Shown in pieces: positions 1 to 8,353 of a DNA stretch of 64,000 nucleotides (the first letter of the stretch is position 1; each line of letters opens with the position of its first letter). Position numbers and translations under genes: made by a program. Source of the DNA: Antrihabitans stalactiti (GTDB lineage Bacteria > Actinomycetota > Actinomycetes > Mycobacteriales > Mycobacteriaceae); the NCBI RefSeq assembly GCF_012932915.1, contig NZ_VCQU01000001.1, positions 434,001-498,000 on the forward strand, in the 5' to 3' direction. The notes under the pieces are model-generated. The model had not been told where the DNA came from. It ran no database searches and saw only the letters and a list, made by a program, of their open reading frames with translations.

Positions 1-921
1 CACGCCGCCGCGGACGGCGTTGCAGCACTCGAGCTCGTCGACCCCGAAGGCGACGCATTGCCGGCTTGGGAACCAGGAGCACATGTCGACCTGATGCTCG
101 ACGACAAACTGGTGCGGCAGTACTCCCTCTGCGGCGACTCGCGCGACCCGGACACCTGGCGCGTTGCAGTGCTGCTCGACCCAAACAGCCGCGGCGGCTC
201 CCGTCACGTCCACGAGAACCTCACCGAAGGCACGACGATTCGAGTTCGCGGCCCTCGCAACCACTTTCCGCTCGTCGACTCGCCACGATACCTGTTCATC
301 GCAGGTGGAATCGGGATCACTCCGATGATGCCGATGATCGATTCCGCAGCCCGTGCTGGAAGCGAGTGGAAGCTCGTCTACCTCGGCCGGCAGCGCACGA
401 CGATGGCGTTTGCCGAGGAACTGTCGGATGTCTACGGCGACCGCGTCGACCTGTGGCCGAACGACGAGAAGGGCTTGTTCGATTTGGCCGCGGCGCTCGA
501 GCATCCCGCGGATGGCACTCTTGTCTACTGCTGCGGACCCGAGCCGCTGCTTTCAGCAGTCGAACAGCATTGCGGCCACTGGCCGGACGGCAGTCTCCAC
601 ATCGAACGATTTGCAGCCAAGGCGCCTGTCGTCGAAGCCGAACCGACGGCACTGGACGCGTTCCAGGTGGTGTGTCAGCGCTCGGGAACCACAGTCGACG
701 TGTCCGCAGGCGAGACGATCCTCGAAGCGCTCGAAGACGCCGATATACCGATTATGTCGTCATGTCTGCAAGGTATCTGCGGCACGTGCGAAGCTACAGT
801 CCTGGAAGGCACTCCCGATCATCAGGACTCCATGCTCACCGACGCCGAACGGGCGTCCGGAAACGTGATTCTGACGTGCGTGTCTCGTTCGCGCACCGAG
901 AGGCTGGTGCTGGACCTATGA
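1..921 (+). CDS. Rieske-oxygenase reductase, phthalate/vanillate type (5' partial)
   Basis: Supplies electrons from NAD(P)H through FMN and a 2Fe-2S centre to an oxygenase. The frame is open from base 1 and reads like the family upstream of the first possible start (TTG at 58), so the true start lies before the window; 306 residues are visible. Seen in order: the flavin-binding RQYSLCGD segment, the nucleotide-binding GGIGITPMM and CCGPEPLL motifs, and a C-terminal plant-type ferredoxin domain with CLQGICGTC and a last Cys in ILTC. The stop overlaps the start of the next gene (ATGA), so the Rieske oxygenase that follows is its likely partner (class IA two-component system). The physiological substrate is unknown. 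Confidence 0.9.
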   Translation, partial: HAAADGVAALELVDPEGDALPAWEPGAHVDLMLDDKLVRQYSLCGDSRDPDTWRVAVLLDPNSRGGSRHVHENLTEGTTIRVRGPRNHFPLVDSPRYLFIAGGIGITPMMPMIDSAARAGSEWKLVYLGRQRTTMAFAEELSDVYGDRVDLWPNDEKGLFDLAAALEHPADGTLVYCCGPEPLLSAVEQHCGHWPDGSLHIERFAAKAPVVEAEPTALDAFQVVCQRSGTTVDVSAGETILEALEDADIPIMSSCLQGICGTCEATVLEGTPDHQDSMLTDAERASGNVILTCVSRSRTERLVLDL

Positions 922-1985
922 ACGCGAACTATCCCGAGAAGTGCTGGTACGTGGCCGCTACCTCCACGGAACTCGGCGATGCCCCATTGGGGCGCCGGCT
1001 ACTCGGACACGACATCGTCCTATGGCGCTCCGACAACGGACAGGCCGTCGCACTCGACGACCGCTGTGCACATCGCGGATTCCCCCTGTCGGACGGCAGG
1101 TCCGACGGCGACCACCTCGTCTGCGGGTACCACGGCTGCACCTACGGACCCGACGGTCGTTGCGTTCGCGTTCCGACGCAGGATCACGTACCACCAGGCA
1201 TGAGAGTCCGGGCCTATCCAATCCTGGAGCAGTCCCCCTTCATCTGGATCTGGCTCGGACCGCCGGCTGCGGCATCGAGCAGCCGACCGCCTCGCACGCC
1301 GTGGCTGAGCGATGCCAGTTGGTCCACGTTTACCGACAGCTGGCTCGTGCAGGCGAACTATCTGATGCTGCACGAGCACTATCTCGACTTCTCCTACGCG
1401 CCAGTACTTCACAGCGCAGACGTACCGCCGGGCATGGACCGTCTTCCGGGCTTCGACGAGGTCGAGGTCACCGAGACAACCGTGTCCTACATACGCCGGC
1501 TCCCGGAGGCACCGCTCGCCCAATGGGAAGCCGACGCAACCGACCTCGATCCCTCGCGCAGCTACTCCCGTCGAGAACGCGGCACCTTCGTCTCGCCTGC
1601 GATGCACATCCAACGATGGGAGATCGACGACGGTGCCGACACCTACGCGCACGTCAGGACGCACGCGATAACTCCCGAGACAGCGACCTCGACACACGTG
1701 TTCATGCAGGCGTCGCGCAACTACGCGCAGCAAAGCGAGACTGTGACAACGGTATTGCAGTCCTTCGCCGCCGAACTCGTGCGCCGCGACTCGGCTGTCC
1801 TCGAGATGGCCGCAGCCCGGGTCGGCTACGACGGCTGGCGATCAGGCGTGGAGTTCCAAGCCGATGCTGCCGCGTTACGCGCTCGACGCATAGTCGCGGT
1901 GATGCTCGCCAAAGAGGCCGGTCGCTCCACCGTGCGTCCCGGGCTGCTGAGAACGAAAAGCTCTGACAACAAACAATTCTCCTGA
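918..1985 (+). CDS. Rieske non-heme iron oxygenase, vanillate-demethylase-like
   Basis: Single-component-type terminal oxygenase of 355 residues that hydroxylates or demethylates an aromatic or cyclic substrate. The start is the ATG overlapping the reductase stop; a longer reading of this frame back to base 66 is only a shadow of the reductase. The Rieske centre is visible as C50-A-H52 and C69-G-Y-H72. The likely mononuclear-iron segment is the His-rich stretch LMLHEHYLDFSYAPVLH near residues 150-170, which is not the textbook D/N-x2-H-x4-H spacing, so the iron ligands are uncertain. It forms an operon with the reductase, P450, SDR and aldehyde dehydrogenase. I infer that it acts on the same substrate as the P450; what that is cannot be told from sequence. 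Confidence 0.88.
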   Translation: MNANYPEKCWYVAATSTELGDAPLGRRLLGHDIVLWRSDNGQAVALDDRCAHRGFPLSDGRSDGDHLVCGYHGCTYGPDGRCVRVPTQDHVPPGMRVRAYPILEQSPFIWIWLGPPAAASSSRPPRTPWLSDASWSTFTDSWLVQANYLMLHEHYLDFSYAPVLHSADVPPGMDRLPGFDEVEVTETTVSYIRRLPEAPLAQWEADATDLDPSRSYSRRERGTFVSPAMHIQRWEIDDGADTYAHVRTHAITPETATSTHVFMQASRNYAQQSETVTTVLQSFAAELVRRDSAVLEMAAARVGYDGWRSGVEFQADAAALRARRIVAVMLAKEAGRSTVRPGLLRTKSSDNKQFS

Positions 1986-1996
1986 AAGGAACTCCG

Positions 1997-3253
1997 ATGA
2001 CCAGCACAAAGAATTTCACCGACATCGACCTCGACACGCTCGACCTGACCGACCTTTCCTACTTCGAGGACGGTCCCCCGCACGAAATCTTCGCCCGAAT
2101 GCGCGAAGAGGCAAGCCCGCATTGGAACGCCCTGACCGGCGACGAACCCGGATTCTGGTCGTTCACGAAATTCGCCGACATCCAAGCCATCAGCAAGGAT
2201 CCTGCCACCTTCTCGTCGGCGCGCGCCGGAGTCTTCCTCACCACCCGTGGAGCAACTCCCGTCGAAGTACTGCGTGAGGTAATCCTCGGCATGGATCCGC
2301 CGCGCCACACCGCGCAGCGCAACATCATGCAGGTCGTGTTCACACCGAAACTGATGCGACAGAAGGAAAACGACATCCGCGCCATCGTGACGACGCTCAT
2401 CGACGACGTGATCGAAAAGGGCGAATGCGACTTCGTCAAAGACATTGCTGTCGAACTGCCACTTCGCGTGATCGCCGGCATGCTCGGCGTCCCCCAGGAC
2501 GATCGTCGGCAGCTCTTCGAGTGGACGAACAAGCTGTCACATGCAGCCGCAACGTCGGATCCCGAGGAGGGGCTCGGCGCTCTCATGGAGATCGGCGGCT
2601 ACCTCACGGGCATCACGGCCGAACGAAAGGCCAACCCTGCCGACGACCTGATCTCGCGGTTGATCACCGCGGAAGTCGACGGCGAGAGTCTCTCGGAGCA
2701 GGAAATCACCTTCTTCTTCGGCATCTTGATGTTCGCCGGGAACGACACCACCCGAAACACCGCCTCGGGCGGCTTGCGGGCGTTGATCGAGAACGATGCT
2801 GAACGACAGAAGTTGGTCGGCAATCCCGCCGCGATACCGAACGCGGTCGAGGAAATGCTGCGCTGGGTTACACCCGTCCTCTACTTCTCCCGGACCGCGC
2901 AGTGCGACACCGAAGTCGGTGGACACCCGATTCGTGAAGGCGAACGGGTTGTCATGTGGTACCCGGCCGGATCGCGGGACCCGCAGATGAATGCCGACCC
3001 CCAACGGTTCGATGTGTCGCGTCAGAAGCCGATGCATCAGGCATTCGGTGGCGGCGGACCGCACTTCTGCCTGGGCAACGCCCTCGCGAAACTCGAACTG
3101 CGAGTGCTCTTCGAAGAACTGATGCGGCGCGTACCCGACATGCAGTTCGCAGGACCGATCACCCGATTGACGTCGAACTTCTCGAACGAACTCACCTCGA
3201 TGCCGGTCACGTTCACCCCCGGCACGCGCGAAGGCACAGGGTCAGTCGCATGA
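1997..3253 (+). CDS. Cytochrome P450 (CYP125/142/268-like by eye)
   Basis: Soluble bacterial P450 monooxygenase of 418 residues. The oxygen-activating I-helix motif AGNDTTR begins at residue 247, the ExxR motif is in EEMLR, and the haem-ligand loop is FGGGGPHFCLGN with the proximal Cys at residue 358. The start at 1997 follows an AAAGGA ribosome site (1985-1990). It lies 11 bases after the Rieske oxygenase and overlaps the following SDR by ATGA. The general sequence style resembles actinobacterial P450s that oxidise sterol side chains, terpenoids or fatty acids, but the family assignment is by eye. No ferredoxin gene for it is seen in the visible part of the operon. Confidence 0.93.
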   Translation: MTSTKNFTDIDLDTLDLTDLSYFEDGPPHEIFARMREEASPHWNALTGDEPGFWSFTKFADIQAISKDPATFSSARAGVFLTTRGATPVEVLREVILGMDPPRHTAQRNIMQVVFTPKLMRQKENDIRAIVTTLIDDVIEKGECDFVKDIAVELPLRVIAGMLGVPQDDRRQLFEWTNKLSHAAATSDPEEGLGALMEIGGYLTGITAERKANPADDLISRLITAEVDGESLSEQEITFFFGILMFAGNDTTRNTASGGLRALIENDAERQKLVGNPAAIPNAVEEMLRWVTPVLYFSRTAQCDTEVGGHPIREGERVVMWYPAGSRDPQMNADPQRFDVSRQKPMHQAFGGGGPHFCLGNALAKLELRVLFEELMRRVPDMQFAGPITRLTSNFSNELTSMPVTFTPGTREGTGSVA

Positions 3254-4077
3254 CCACCACACCGCTGCGCGGCCTGCGTATCGCCATCACCGGCGCCGGT
3301 CGCGGCATCGGCCTCGCCACGGCCAAGGAGCTCCGCCAGCGTGGGGCCACTGTCGTCATCGGCGATCTGGACGCGAGCGCCGCCGCCTCAGCTGCTGCGA
3401 CGCTCGGATCGGACGTCGAGGCGTTCGCTCTGGACGTCTCCGACCACGAGTCGTTCGCTGCGTTCATCAAGCAAGCCGCTGCGGACGCGCCGATCGACGT
3501 CCTCATCAACAACGCAGGCATCATGCCGATTGGGCACTTCCTCGACCAATCCGCCGAGGTTCATCGCCGTGCCGTCGAAGTCAACGTCATGGGTTGCATC
3601 TACGGCATGCACCTCGCCCTGCCCGCAATGATCGAACGCGGTTCGGGACACATCATCAACATCGCCTCGGCGGCTGGAAAGTCGCCGGTGCCCGGCGGCC
3701 TCACCTACTGCGGTACGAAATCGGCCGTCATCGCGCTCACGGAAACAGCTCGCGTCGAATTCTCCGGTAGCGGCGTCGAATTCACCTGTGTCATGCCGAG
3801 TTTCACCAACACCGAGCTCATCGCCGGGACGACGGCGACGAAGCTCGTGCCGATCGCCGAGCCATCGGATGTCGCTCGCGCAATCGCAGGCGCGATCGGC
3901 AAACCCAAGGCCGACGTATACGTGCCCAAGCTCGTAGGGACGCTACTTCGTCCGCAGCCGCTGATGGGACGTCGCCTGCGCGACATCGTCAATCGCAAGC
4001 TCGGTGCCTACAACACCTTCCTCGACTTCGACCCGGACGCGCGCGCCGCTTATACCCGCCGCATCACCGAGTCGTGA
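3250..4077 (+). CDS. Short-chain dehydrogenase/reductase
   Basis: NAD(P)-dependent alcohol or ketone oxidoreductase of 275 residues. The start is the ATG overlapping the P450 stop. Motifs: nucleotide-binding TGAGRGIG near residue 14, NNAGIM, and the catalytic Ser and Tyr-x3-Lys in YCGTK. It probably oxidises the alcohol made by the P450 or Rieske oxygenase before the downstream aldehyde dehydrogenase acts, although that order is inferred from position only. The C-terminal third (from about residue 215) resembles membrane-leaning SDRs often annotated as SDR family oxidoreductase in actinobacteria. Confidence 0.9.
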   Translation: MTTTPLRGLRIAITGAGRGIGLATAKELRQRGATVVIGDLDASAAASAAATLGSDVEAFALDVSDHESFAAFIKQAAADAPIDVLINNAGIMPIGHFLDQSAEVHRRAVEVNVMGCIYGMHLALPAMIERGSGHIINIASAAGKSPVPGGLTYCGTKSAVIALTETARVEFSGSGVEFTCVMPSFTNTELIAGTTATKLVPIAEPSDVARAIAGAIGKPKADVYVPKLVGTLLRPQPLMGRRLRDIVNRKLGAYNTFLDFDPDARAAYTRRITES

Positions 4078-4103
4078 TCCTCCAAAGCAATCGAGAGACT
4101 CAC

Positions 4104-5519
4104 ATGAACGACACTGCCACAACCGAATCCGCAGCCGACGTCGCCGACGGACCCAGCCCGGCAGAGGAGGTGAGACGGCTACGGGCAACCTTCGCGACAG
4201 GGCGGACCAAACCCCTGCGGTGGCGCCTCGATCAGCTGCGCGCGATCGAGACCATGTTGACCGAGGGCGAGTCTGCGATCGCCGCAGCGCTCGCCGAGGA
4301 CCTCGGCCGCCCTGCGAACGACACGTTCCTCGGAGACATCGCCCCCACCGTCGCCGAGGCCGCGTTCGCCCGGAAACACCTGCACCAGTGGGTCAAGCCT
4401 CGCCGCGTAGGTCTGCCGCTCTCCCAGTTCCCCGGCCGGGCGTGGTACGAGTACGAGCCATTGGGCGTCACCCTGGTCATCGGACCGTGGAATTATCCTG
4501 TCTATCTCACGATCGCTCCACTGGTGGCAGCGATCGCAGCCGGCAACTGCGCTGTGATCAAGCCTTCCGAACACGCGCCTGCTACTGCAACGGTCATCGC
4601 AGACTTGGTCGGGCGGTATCTCGACACCGACGCAATGACAGTCCTTCAAGGCGGACCCGCAGTGACACAGGAGATCCTGGCCCAGGGCCTCGATCACGCC
4701 TTCTTCACCGGAGGCACGGAAGTGGGAAAAGCGGTCATGGCAGCAGCGGCGCCGCACCTCACGCCGGTCACTCTGGAACTCGGCGGCAAGTGTCCGGCTC
4801 TCATCGCGTCCGACGCTGACCTTGATGTCGCCGCTCGTCGTATCGCATGGACCAAACTCATGAACTCTGGGCAAACCTGTATCGCGCCTGACTACCTGTT
4901 GGTCGACGCGTCAGTGCGCGAGGAGTTTCTTCCGAAACTCGCGAACGCCTTCCGTGAACTCAGTCCACAGGGCGACGGTGGACGCAATATGCCGATCGTC
5001 ACTGCTCGGCATGCCGAACGCCTTGCCGGTCTGCTCGGAAATCACGGTGGTCGAGTCTTGCTGGGCGGCAACGCTACTCCTGCCGAACGCAAAGTCGACC
5101 TCACTATTCTCGTCGATCCCGAACCCGAATCCCCGGTTATGAAGGAGGAGATCTTCGGTCCAATATTGCCCGTGTTGAGCGTCGAGTCGGCTGACGTTGC
5201 GATGCGCACTATAGGCGCCGGACCGAAACCATTGGCCGCCTATGTATTCAGCGAGTCCAAGGCTCTGCAGCGGCGTTTCCGCGACACCGTCAGTGCCGGT
5301 GCTGTCGTGGCCAACCACGCCGCGATGCACGTTCTCGCACCGGAACTTCCATTCGGCGGCGTCGGCAACAGCGGAATGGGCACCTACCACGGCAAATGGG
5401 GATTCGAGACGTTCAGCCACCGCAAGGCACATCTGAGCAGACCGACCCGCCCGGATCTTCGGATCGTCTACCCACCGTACAACAAGCTCACCCAACGGCT
5501 GCTGCGCTTCATCTTCTGA
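4104..5519 (+). CDS. Aldehyde dehydrogenase, class 3 / coniferyl-aldehyde type
   Basis: Oxidises an aldehyde to the acid with NAD(P). It has 471 residues, shorter than the usual 490-500, as expected for the class 3 group. The general base is Glu225 in LELGGKC and the nucleophile is Cys259 in NSGQTCIAPDY; GPWNYP and KPSEHAP are the cofactor-site motifs. The start at 4104 was chosen over an in-frame ATG at 4074 because a purine-rich GAGAG lies seven bases upstream and the family begins there. It ends the five-gene plus-strand operon and meets the minus-strand hydratase gene only 14 bases later. Confidence 0.92.
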   Translation: MNDTATTESAADVADGPSPAEEVRRLRATFATGRTKPLRWRLDQLRAIETMLTEGESAIAAALAEDLGRPANDTFLGDIAPTVAEAAFARKHLHQWVKPRRVGLPLSQFPGRAWYEYEPLGVTLVIGPWNYPVYLTIAPLVAAIAAGNCAVIKPSEHAPATATVIADLVGRYLDTDAMTVLQGGPAVTQEILAQGLDHAFFTGGTEVGKAVMAAAAPHLTPVTLELGGKCPALIASDADLDVAARRIAWTKLMNSGQTCIAPDYLLVDASVREEFLPKLANAFRELSPQGDGGRNMPIVTARHAERLAGLLGNHGGRVLLGGNATPAERKVDLTILVDPEPESPVMKEEIFGPILPVLSVESADVAMRTIGAGPKPLAAYVFSESKALQRRFRDTVSAGAVVANHAAMHVLAPELPFGGVGNSGMGTYHGKWGFETFSHRKAHLSRPTRPDLRIVYPPYNKLTQRLLRFIF

Positions 5520-5533
5520 TCAGACCTGTTCCG

Positions 5534-6535
5534 CTACACCAGGACCGCGACGAACCGCCAATCCAGGACGGGGCGCGGTTCGGCGTCGGTGTCCGCCGAG
5601 ACCTCGGACCGCAGATGGACCAATCCCCCACCTTTGGACAGGGGCGCGACGCGTTCGACGGTGATCCGACTTCGGAGGGTGTCGCCTTCGAACACGGGCC
5701 CCAGGTGGTCGCACCCGTGCCAGGCGGTCACTGTTGCAATCCCCGGCAGCGAACGCGCTGCCTGCGCGAGCGCGAGTCCGATGGTGTGACCGCCGTACAC
5801 GAGGCGTCGCCCACCGGCAGCACGTGAATCATGATGAACTTCAGCGATATTCAATGTCAGACGGGCTAGCTCCGGAGCGGAGCTCACCACGTCGGCACCC
5901 ACGGCGTCCCAGGATGTCCCGGCAACGAGATCCGATAGTCGAGGACCCCGCGCATCCTTCGAGAATCGGGCGAAGTCCCAGTCGGCGACAGCCGCGCCGA
6001 AGAAGTCGTCGCCTTCCGCACGCCCCACCTCGGAAAGGTCGTCGCGGTGGCCAGTCTGAATCGCTTGGTCGCGCAACGGAATCATTGCGCATCGGTAGAA
6101 ATTGAGGACCGGGCGATCCTCCTGGTCGACAGTGACCATGTGCAGCGCAGCCAATCCGGTGGCGCCACGGCCGGGCTTCGGCTGGTTCTGGCGCAGCGCG
6201 ACCACCGAGGTCGTCGTGCGCAGTGTGTCTCCGATGGCGGGTGCTCGACGAAAAGCGAGCCCACGGTAGAAGAGATTCGCTTTGACATGCCTGGTTGCGA
6301 CCGTCGACTGACCGATTGCAACGTTCCACACGAGCGCAGGATGAGCTGTCGGCGATCGTCCGACAACTTGTTTCGCCAGCGCAGCGTCAAGCGGTAGTTG
6401 CAGCCGGTCACCGAGTATCGCCTGATGAATTGCCGCACACCCTTCCGTCAAAGTGAAGGCTGGGGCGTCGGTGAACTGCTTGCCCACCTGGAGGTCCTCG
6501 AAGTACGGTCCGGGCGCACCGATCGTTGTCGTCAC
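5534..6535 (-). CDS. Double-hotdog MaoC-like hydratase, Mch (mesaconyl-C1-CoA hydratase)-like
   Basis: A 333-residue two-hotdog protein. The opening (YFEDLQVG ... LTEG ... GDRLQL) follows the pattern I recall for Chloroflexus Mch, the beta-methylmalyl-CoA dehydratase, and mycobacterial relatives such as Rv2499c sit beside a CitE-like gene as here. Expected reaction: reversible hydration of a branched enoyl-CoA dicarboxylate. The start is GTG at 6535, one base after the stop of the CitE-like gene on the same strand. The pairing supports a lyase-hydratase sequence such as glyoxylate plus propionyl-CoA to mesaconyl-CoA or the reverse. Substrate assignment is inference. Confidence 0.82.
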   Translation of the reverse strand: MTTTIGAPGPYFEDLQVGKQFTDAPAFTLTEGCAAIHQAILGDRLQLPLDAALAKQVVGRSPTAHPALVWNVAIGQSTVATRHVKANLFYRGLAFRRAPAIGDTLRTTTSVVALRQNQPKPGRGATGLAALHMVTVDQEDRPVLNFYRCAMIPLRDQAIQTGHRDDLSEVGRAEGDDFFGAAVADWDFARFSKDARGPRLSDLVAGTSWDAVGADVVSSAPELARLTLNIAEVHHDSRAAGGRRLVYGGHTIGLALAQAARSLPGIATVTAWHGCDHLGPVFEGDTLRSRITVERVAPLSKGGGLVHLRSEVSADTDAEPRPVLDWRFVAVLV

Positions 6536-6536
6536 G

Positions 6537-7400
6537 TCAGTCTCCGCCCGTCCGTGCCAGAATCCGGCGCGCCCACACGGCGACGGCTTCGTCGATCATC
6601 TTGCCGTTCAGCGTGACCGCACCGATCCCGTCGCCATGACTCTGCCGCAGAGTGTCGAGCACAGCACGTGCGTAGTCGACGTCTGCGATACCTGGAGTGA
6701 AGGCTGCGGTTGCGAATTGTGCTTGGCGAGGATGAATTACCCACTTGCTGTCGAAACCGAGCCGACTGGCGTGTTCGACGCTGGCCGTGAAATCCGCGTC
6801 CACCTCGACACCGAGGTACGGTCCGTCGATCGCCGCCAACCCTGCGGATCGCGCGGCACTGAGCACCGTCTCCTGCACGAACAGCCACTGCTCGGGTGCT
6901 GTTGCAGCATCACGACCGATCGACGCGGCCATGTCGGCGTACCCGATGACAAGGGCGTTCAGGCGCTTCGAGGATCGTGCAATCTCGCGCACGCTCACCA
7001 AACCCGTTGCGCTCTCGATAATGGCCGCGATCGCTGTCGGTTCGCGGCGACCGGCCGCGGCTTCTGCACCGGTCAGCAGTCGGTCCACGAACTCGATGTC
7101 GCCAGCACATTCGACTTTCGGGATCATGACCGTCGACGGCCCTCCCAGTCGTGCGCACTCGATCAGGTCGAGGTGACTCCACGGCGAGCCAGGAGCGTTC
7201 ACTCGGACGCTGATCTCGGCATCGGGCACAGTGGCGATCGCCGCGATCAGGCCCGCACGTGCGGCGTCCTTCTCGTTCGGTGCGACCGAATCTTCGAGGT
7301 CGACGATAATCCCGTCCGCACCCGCCCCGGCCGCCTTCGCGATCAGCTCAGTCCGCGACCCCGGAACCGACAACCACGACCGTCTGTGCCCAGTAGCCAT
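6537..7400 (-). CDS. HpcH/HpaI-family CoA lyase (CitE/Mcl-like)
   Basis: Mg-dependent C-C lyase of 287 residues for beta-hydroxyacyl-CoA esters (citramalyl-, malyl- or methylmalyl-CoA). Motifs: LSVPGSR at the N-terminus, VDLEDSVAP, the acidic metal ligand in AAIIESATG, and the conserved WVIHPRQ near the C-terminus. ATG 7400 is preferred because GAGGA lies 11 bases upstream; ATG 7412 and 7418 are alternatives. It is transcribed away from the TetR gene at 7497 across a palindromic operator (7423-7439), so that regulator probably controls it. It is co-transcribed with the Mch-like hydratase. Confidence 0.88.
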   Translation of the reverse strand: MATGHRRSWLSVPGSRTELIAKAAGAGADGIIVDLEDSVAPNEKDAARAGLIAAIATVPDAEISVRVNAPGSPWSHLDLIECARLGGPSTVMIPKVECAGDIEFVDRLLTGAEAAAGRREPTAIAAIIESATGLVSVREIARSSKRLNALVIGYADMAASIGRDAATAPEQWLFVQETVLSAARSAGLAAIDGPYLGVEVDADFTASVEHASRLGFDSKWVIHPRQAQFATAAFTPGIADVDYARAVLDTLRQSHGDGIGAVTLNGKMIDEAVAVWARRILARTGGD

Positions 7401-7422
7401 ACGATGCACCATCCTCAATCGC

Positions 7423-7439
7423 TAATTTAATCTATATTA
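7423..7439. promoter_or_regulatory. Palindromic operator, copy 1
   Basis: TAATTTAATCTATATTA, matching the 17-base dyad (G/T)AAT-N-TA-N3-TA-N-ATT(C/A) shared by five sites in this window. It lies between the divergent CitE-like gene (start 7400) and the TetR gene (start 7497), where a repressor could control both. It is strikingly AT-rich against its surroundings. Binding by the adjacent TetR is inferred. Confidence 0.7.
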
Positions 7440-7496
7440 GACGATTCGACCGGACTCGGGTACGGGCCGGGGCAAGTTCGAATGACCTACAATTGA

Positions 7497-8195
7497 ATGA
7501 TGGCTAGAAAACCCGACGCACAACGTGACGACTCCAAATCAGCCCGCACGCGCGAGCGCATTCTCGATGCAGCCGCACAGGTGCTGAGCAAGAAGGGCTA
7601 CTCGGGAACACGATTGACGGATGTGGCGGCAGTTGCCGAAATACAAGCACCGGCCATCTACTACTACTTTCCATCGCGCGAGGACCTGATCGAAGAGGTC
7701 ATGTGGGCCGGCATCGCCGAAATGCGTAAGTACGTGATCGCTGCTCTCGAGGCCGCTCCGGCCGAAGCGACGCCCATGGATCGGATCATGATCGCCGTCG
7801 AAGTCCATTTGCGGCATGAGCTGAATATCTCCGACTACACAACAGCGTCGATCAGGAACTCCGGCCAGGTTCCGGAGAAAATCCGGTCGCGGCAGAAGGC
7901 AGAAGAGGCAAAGTACGGCGAGGTCTGGAAGAAGCTGATCCGTGACGCAGCCGCAGAAGGCGAAATTCGCCCCGAGCTGGATCTCCGCATCGCGCGCATG
8001 CTGATCCTCGGTGCGTTGAACTGGGCGGCGGAGTGGTGGAATCCACGCCGAGGATCGCTCGACTTGGTTGTCCGCAACGCCCAGTCCATCATCCAGTCAG
8101 GGATCGGCACCGCCGCCCCGGCGGCGGCCCCCAAGCCCGCCCGCACCCGCCGCGCAGCAAAACCCACACCGCAAGAAGCGGACTTGTCTGCCTAG
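7497..8195 (+). CDS. TetR-family transcriptional regulator
   Basis: Repressor of 232 residues with an N-terminal helix-turn-helix (RERILDAAAQVLSKKGYSG ... IYYYFPSRE) and a ligand-binding C-terminal part containing GALNWAAEWWNPRRGS. The same W-rich segment occurs in the TetR at 31708 (GALNWAPEWWNSSRGS), so the two are paralogues with closely similar recognition helices. The tail is an unusual Pro/Ala/Arg-rich extension from about residue 205 (PAAAPKPARTRR). Start ATG 7497 or 7500; neither has a strong ribosome site. The gene sits beside operator copy 1 and is predicted to repress the surrounding CoA-ester genes until a CoA thioester or acid ligand binds. Confidence 0.92.
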   Translation: MMARKPDAQRDDSKSARTRERILDAAAQVLSKKGYSGTRLTDVAAVAEIQAPAIYYYFPSREDLIEEVMWAGIAEMRKYVIAALEAAPAEATPMDRIMIAVEVHLRHELNISDYTTASIRNSGQVPEKIRSRQKAEEAKYGEVWKKLIRDAAAEGEIRPELDLRIARMLILGALNWAAEWWNPRRGSLDLVVRNAQSIIQSGIGTAAPAAAPKPARTRRAAKPTPQEADLSA

Positions 8196-8218
8196 CGGTC
8201 GGCGATCAGATCAGGAAT

Positions 8219-8253
8219 GTGGAATTCCACTCGGATGGCGAGCGCTTTTCCAC
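8219..8253. repeat. 35-base palindromic intergenic repeat, diverged copy
   Basis: This begins GTGGAATTCCACTCGG and ends TTTTCCAC, the same length and ends as the two better-preserved palindromes at 15829-15863 and 16005-16039, with roughly 70% of positions kept. Similarity continues past it to about 8330: the segment around CGCCACTGGGGGGCGATG matches the complement of the sequence between the other two copies. It fills the short convergent gap between the TetR gene and the FAD oxidoreductase and contains no gene. Confidence 0.7.
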
Positions 8254-8353
8254 ATTCGCATCGAGCGGACCGCCCCCGAGCGGGCGGCTATTCGGCTCGC
8301 CACTGGGGGGCGATGCTTGCACAACCACCCACTCGACCTGGGCACACCTTCGC

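Noticed and set aside
66-917. Upstream extension of the Rieske oxygenase frame to base 66
   Set aside because: It reads as Arg-rich shadow of the reductase gene; the oxygenase family begins at the ATG at 918.
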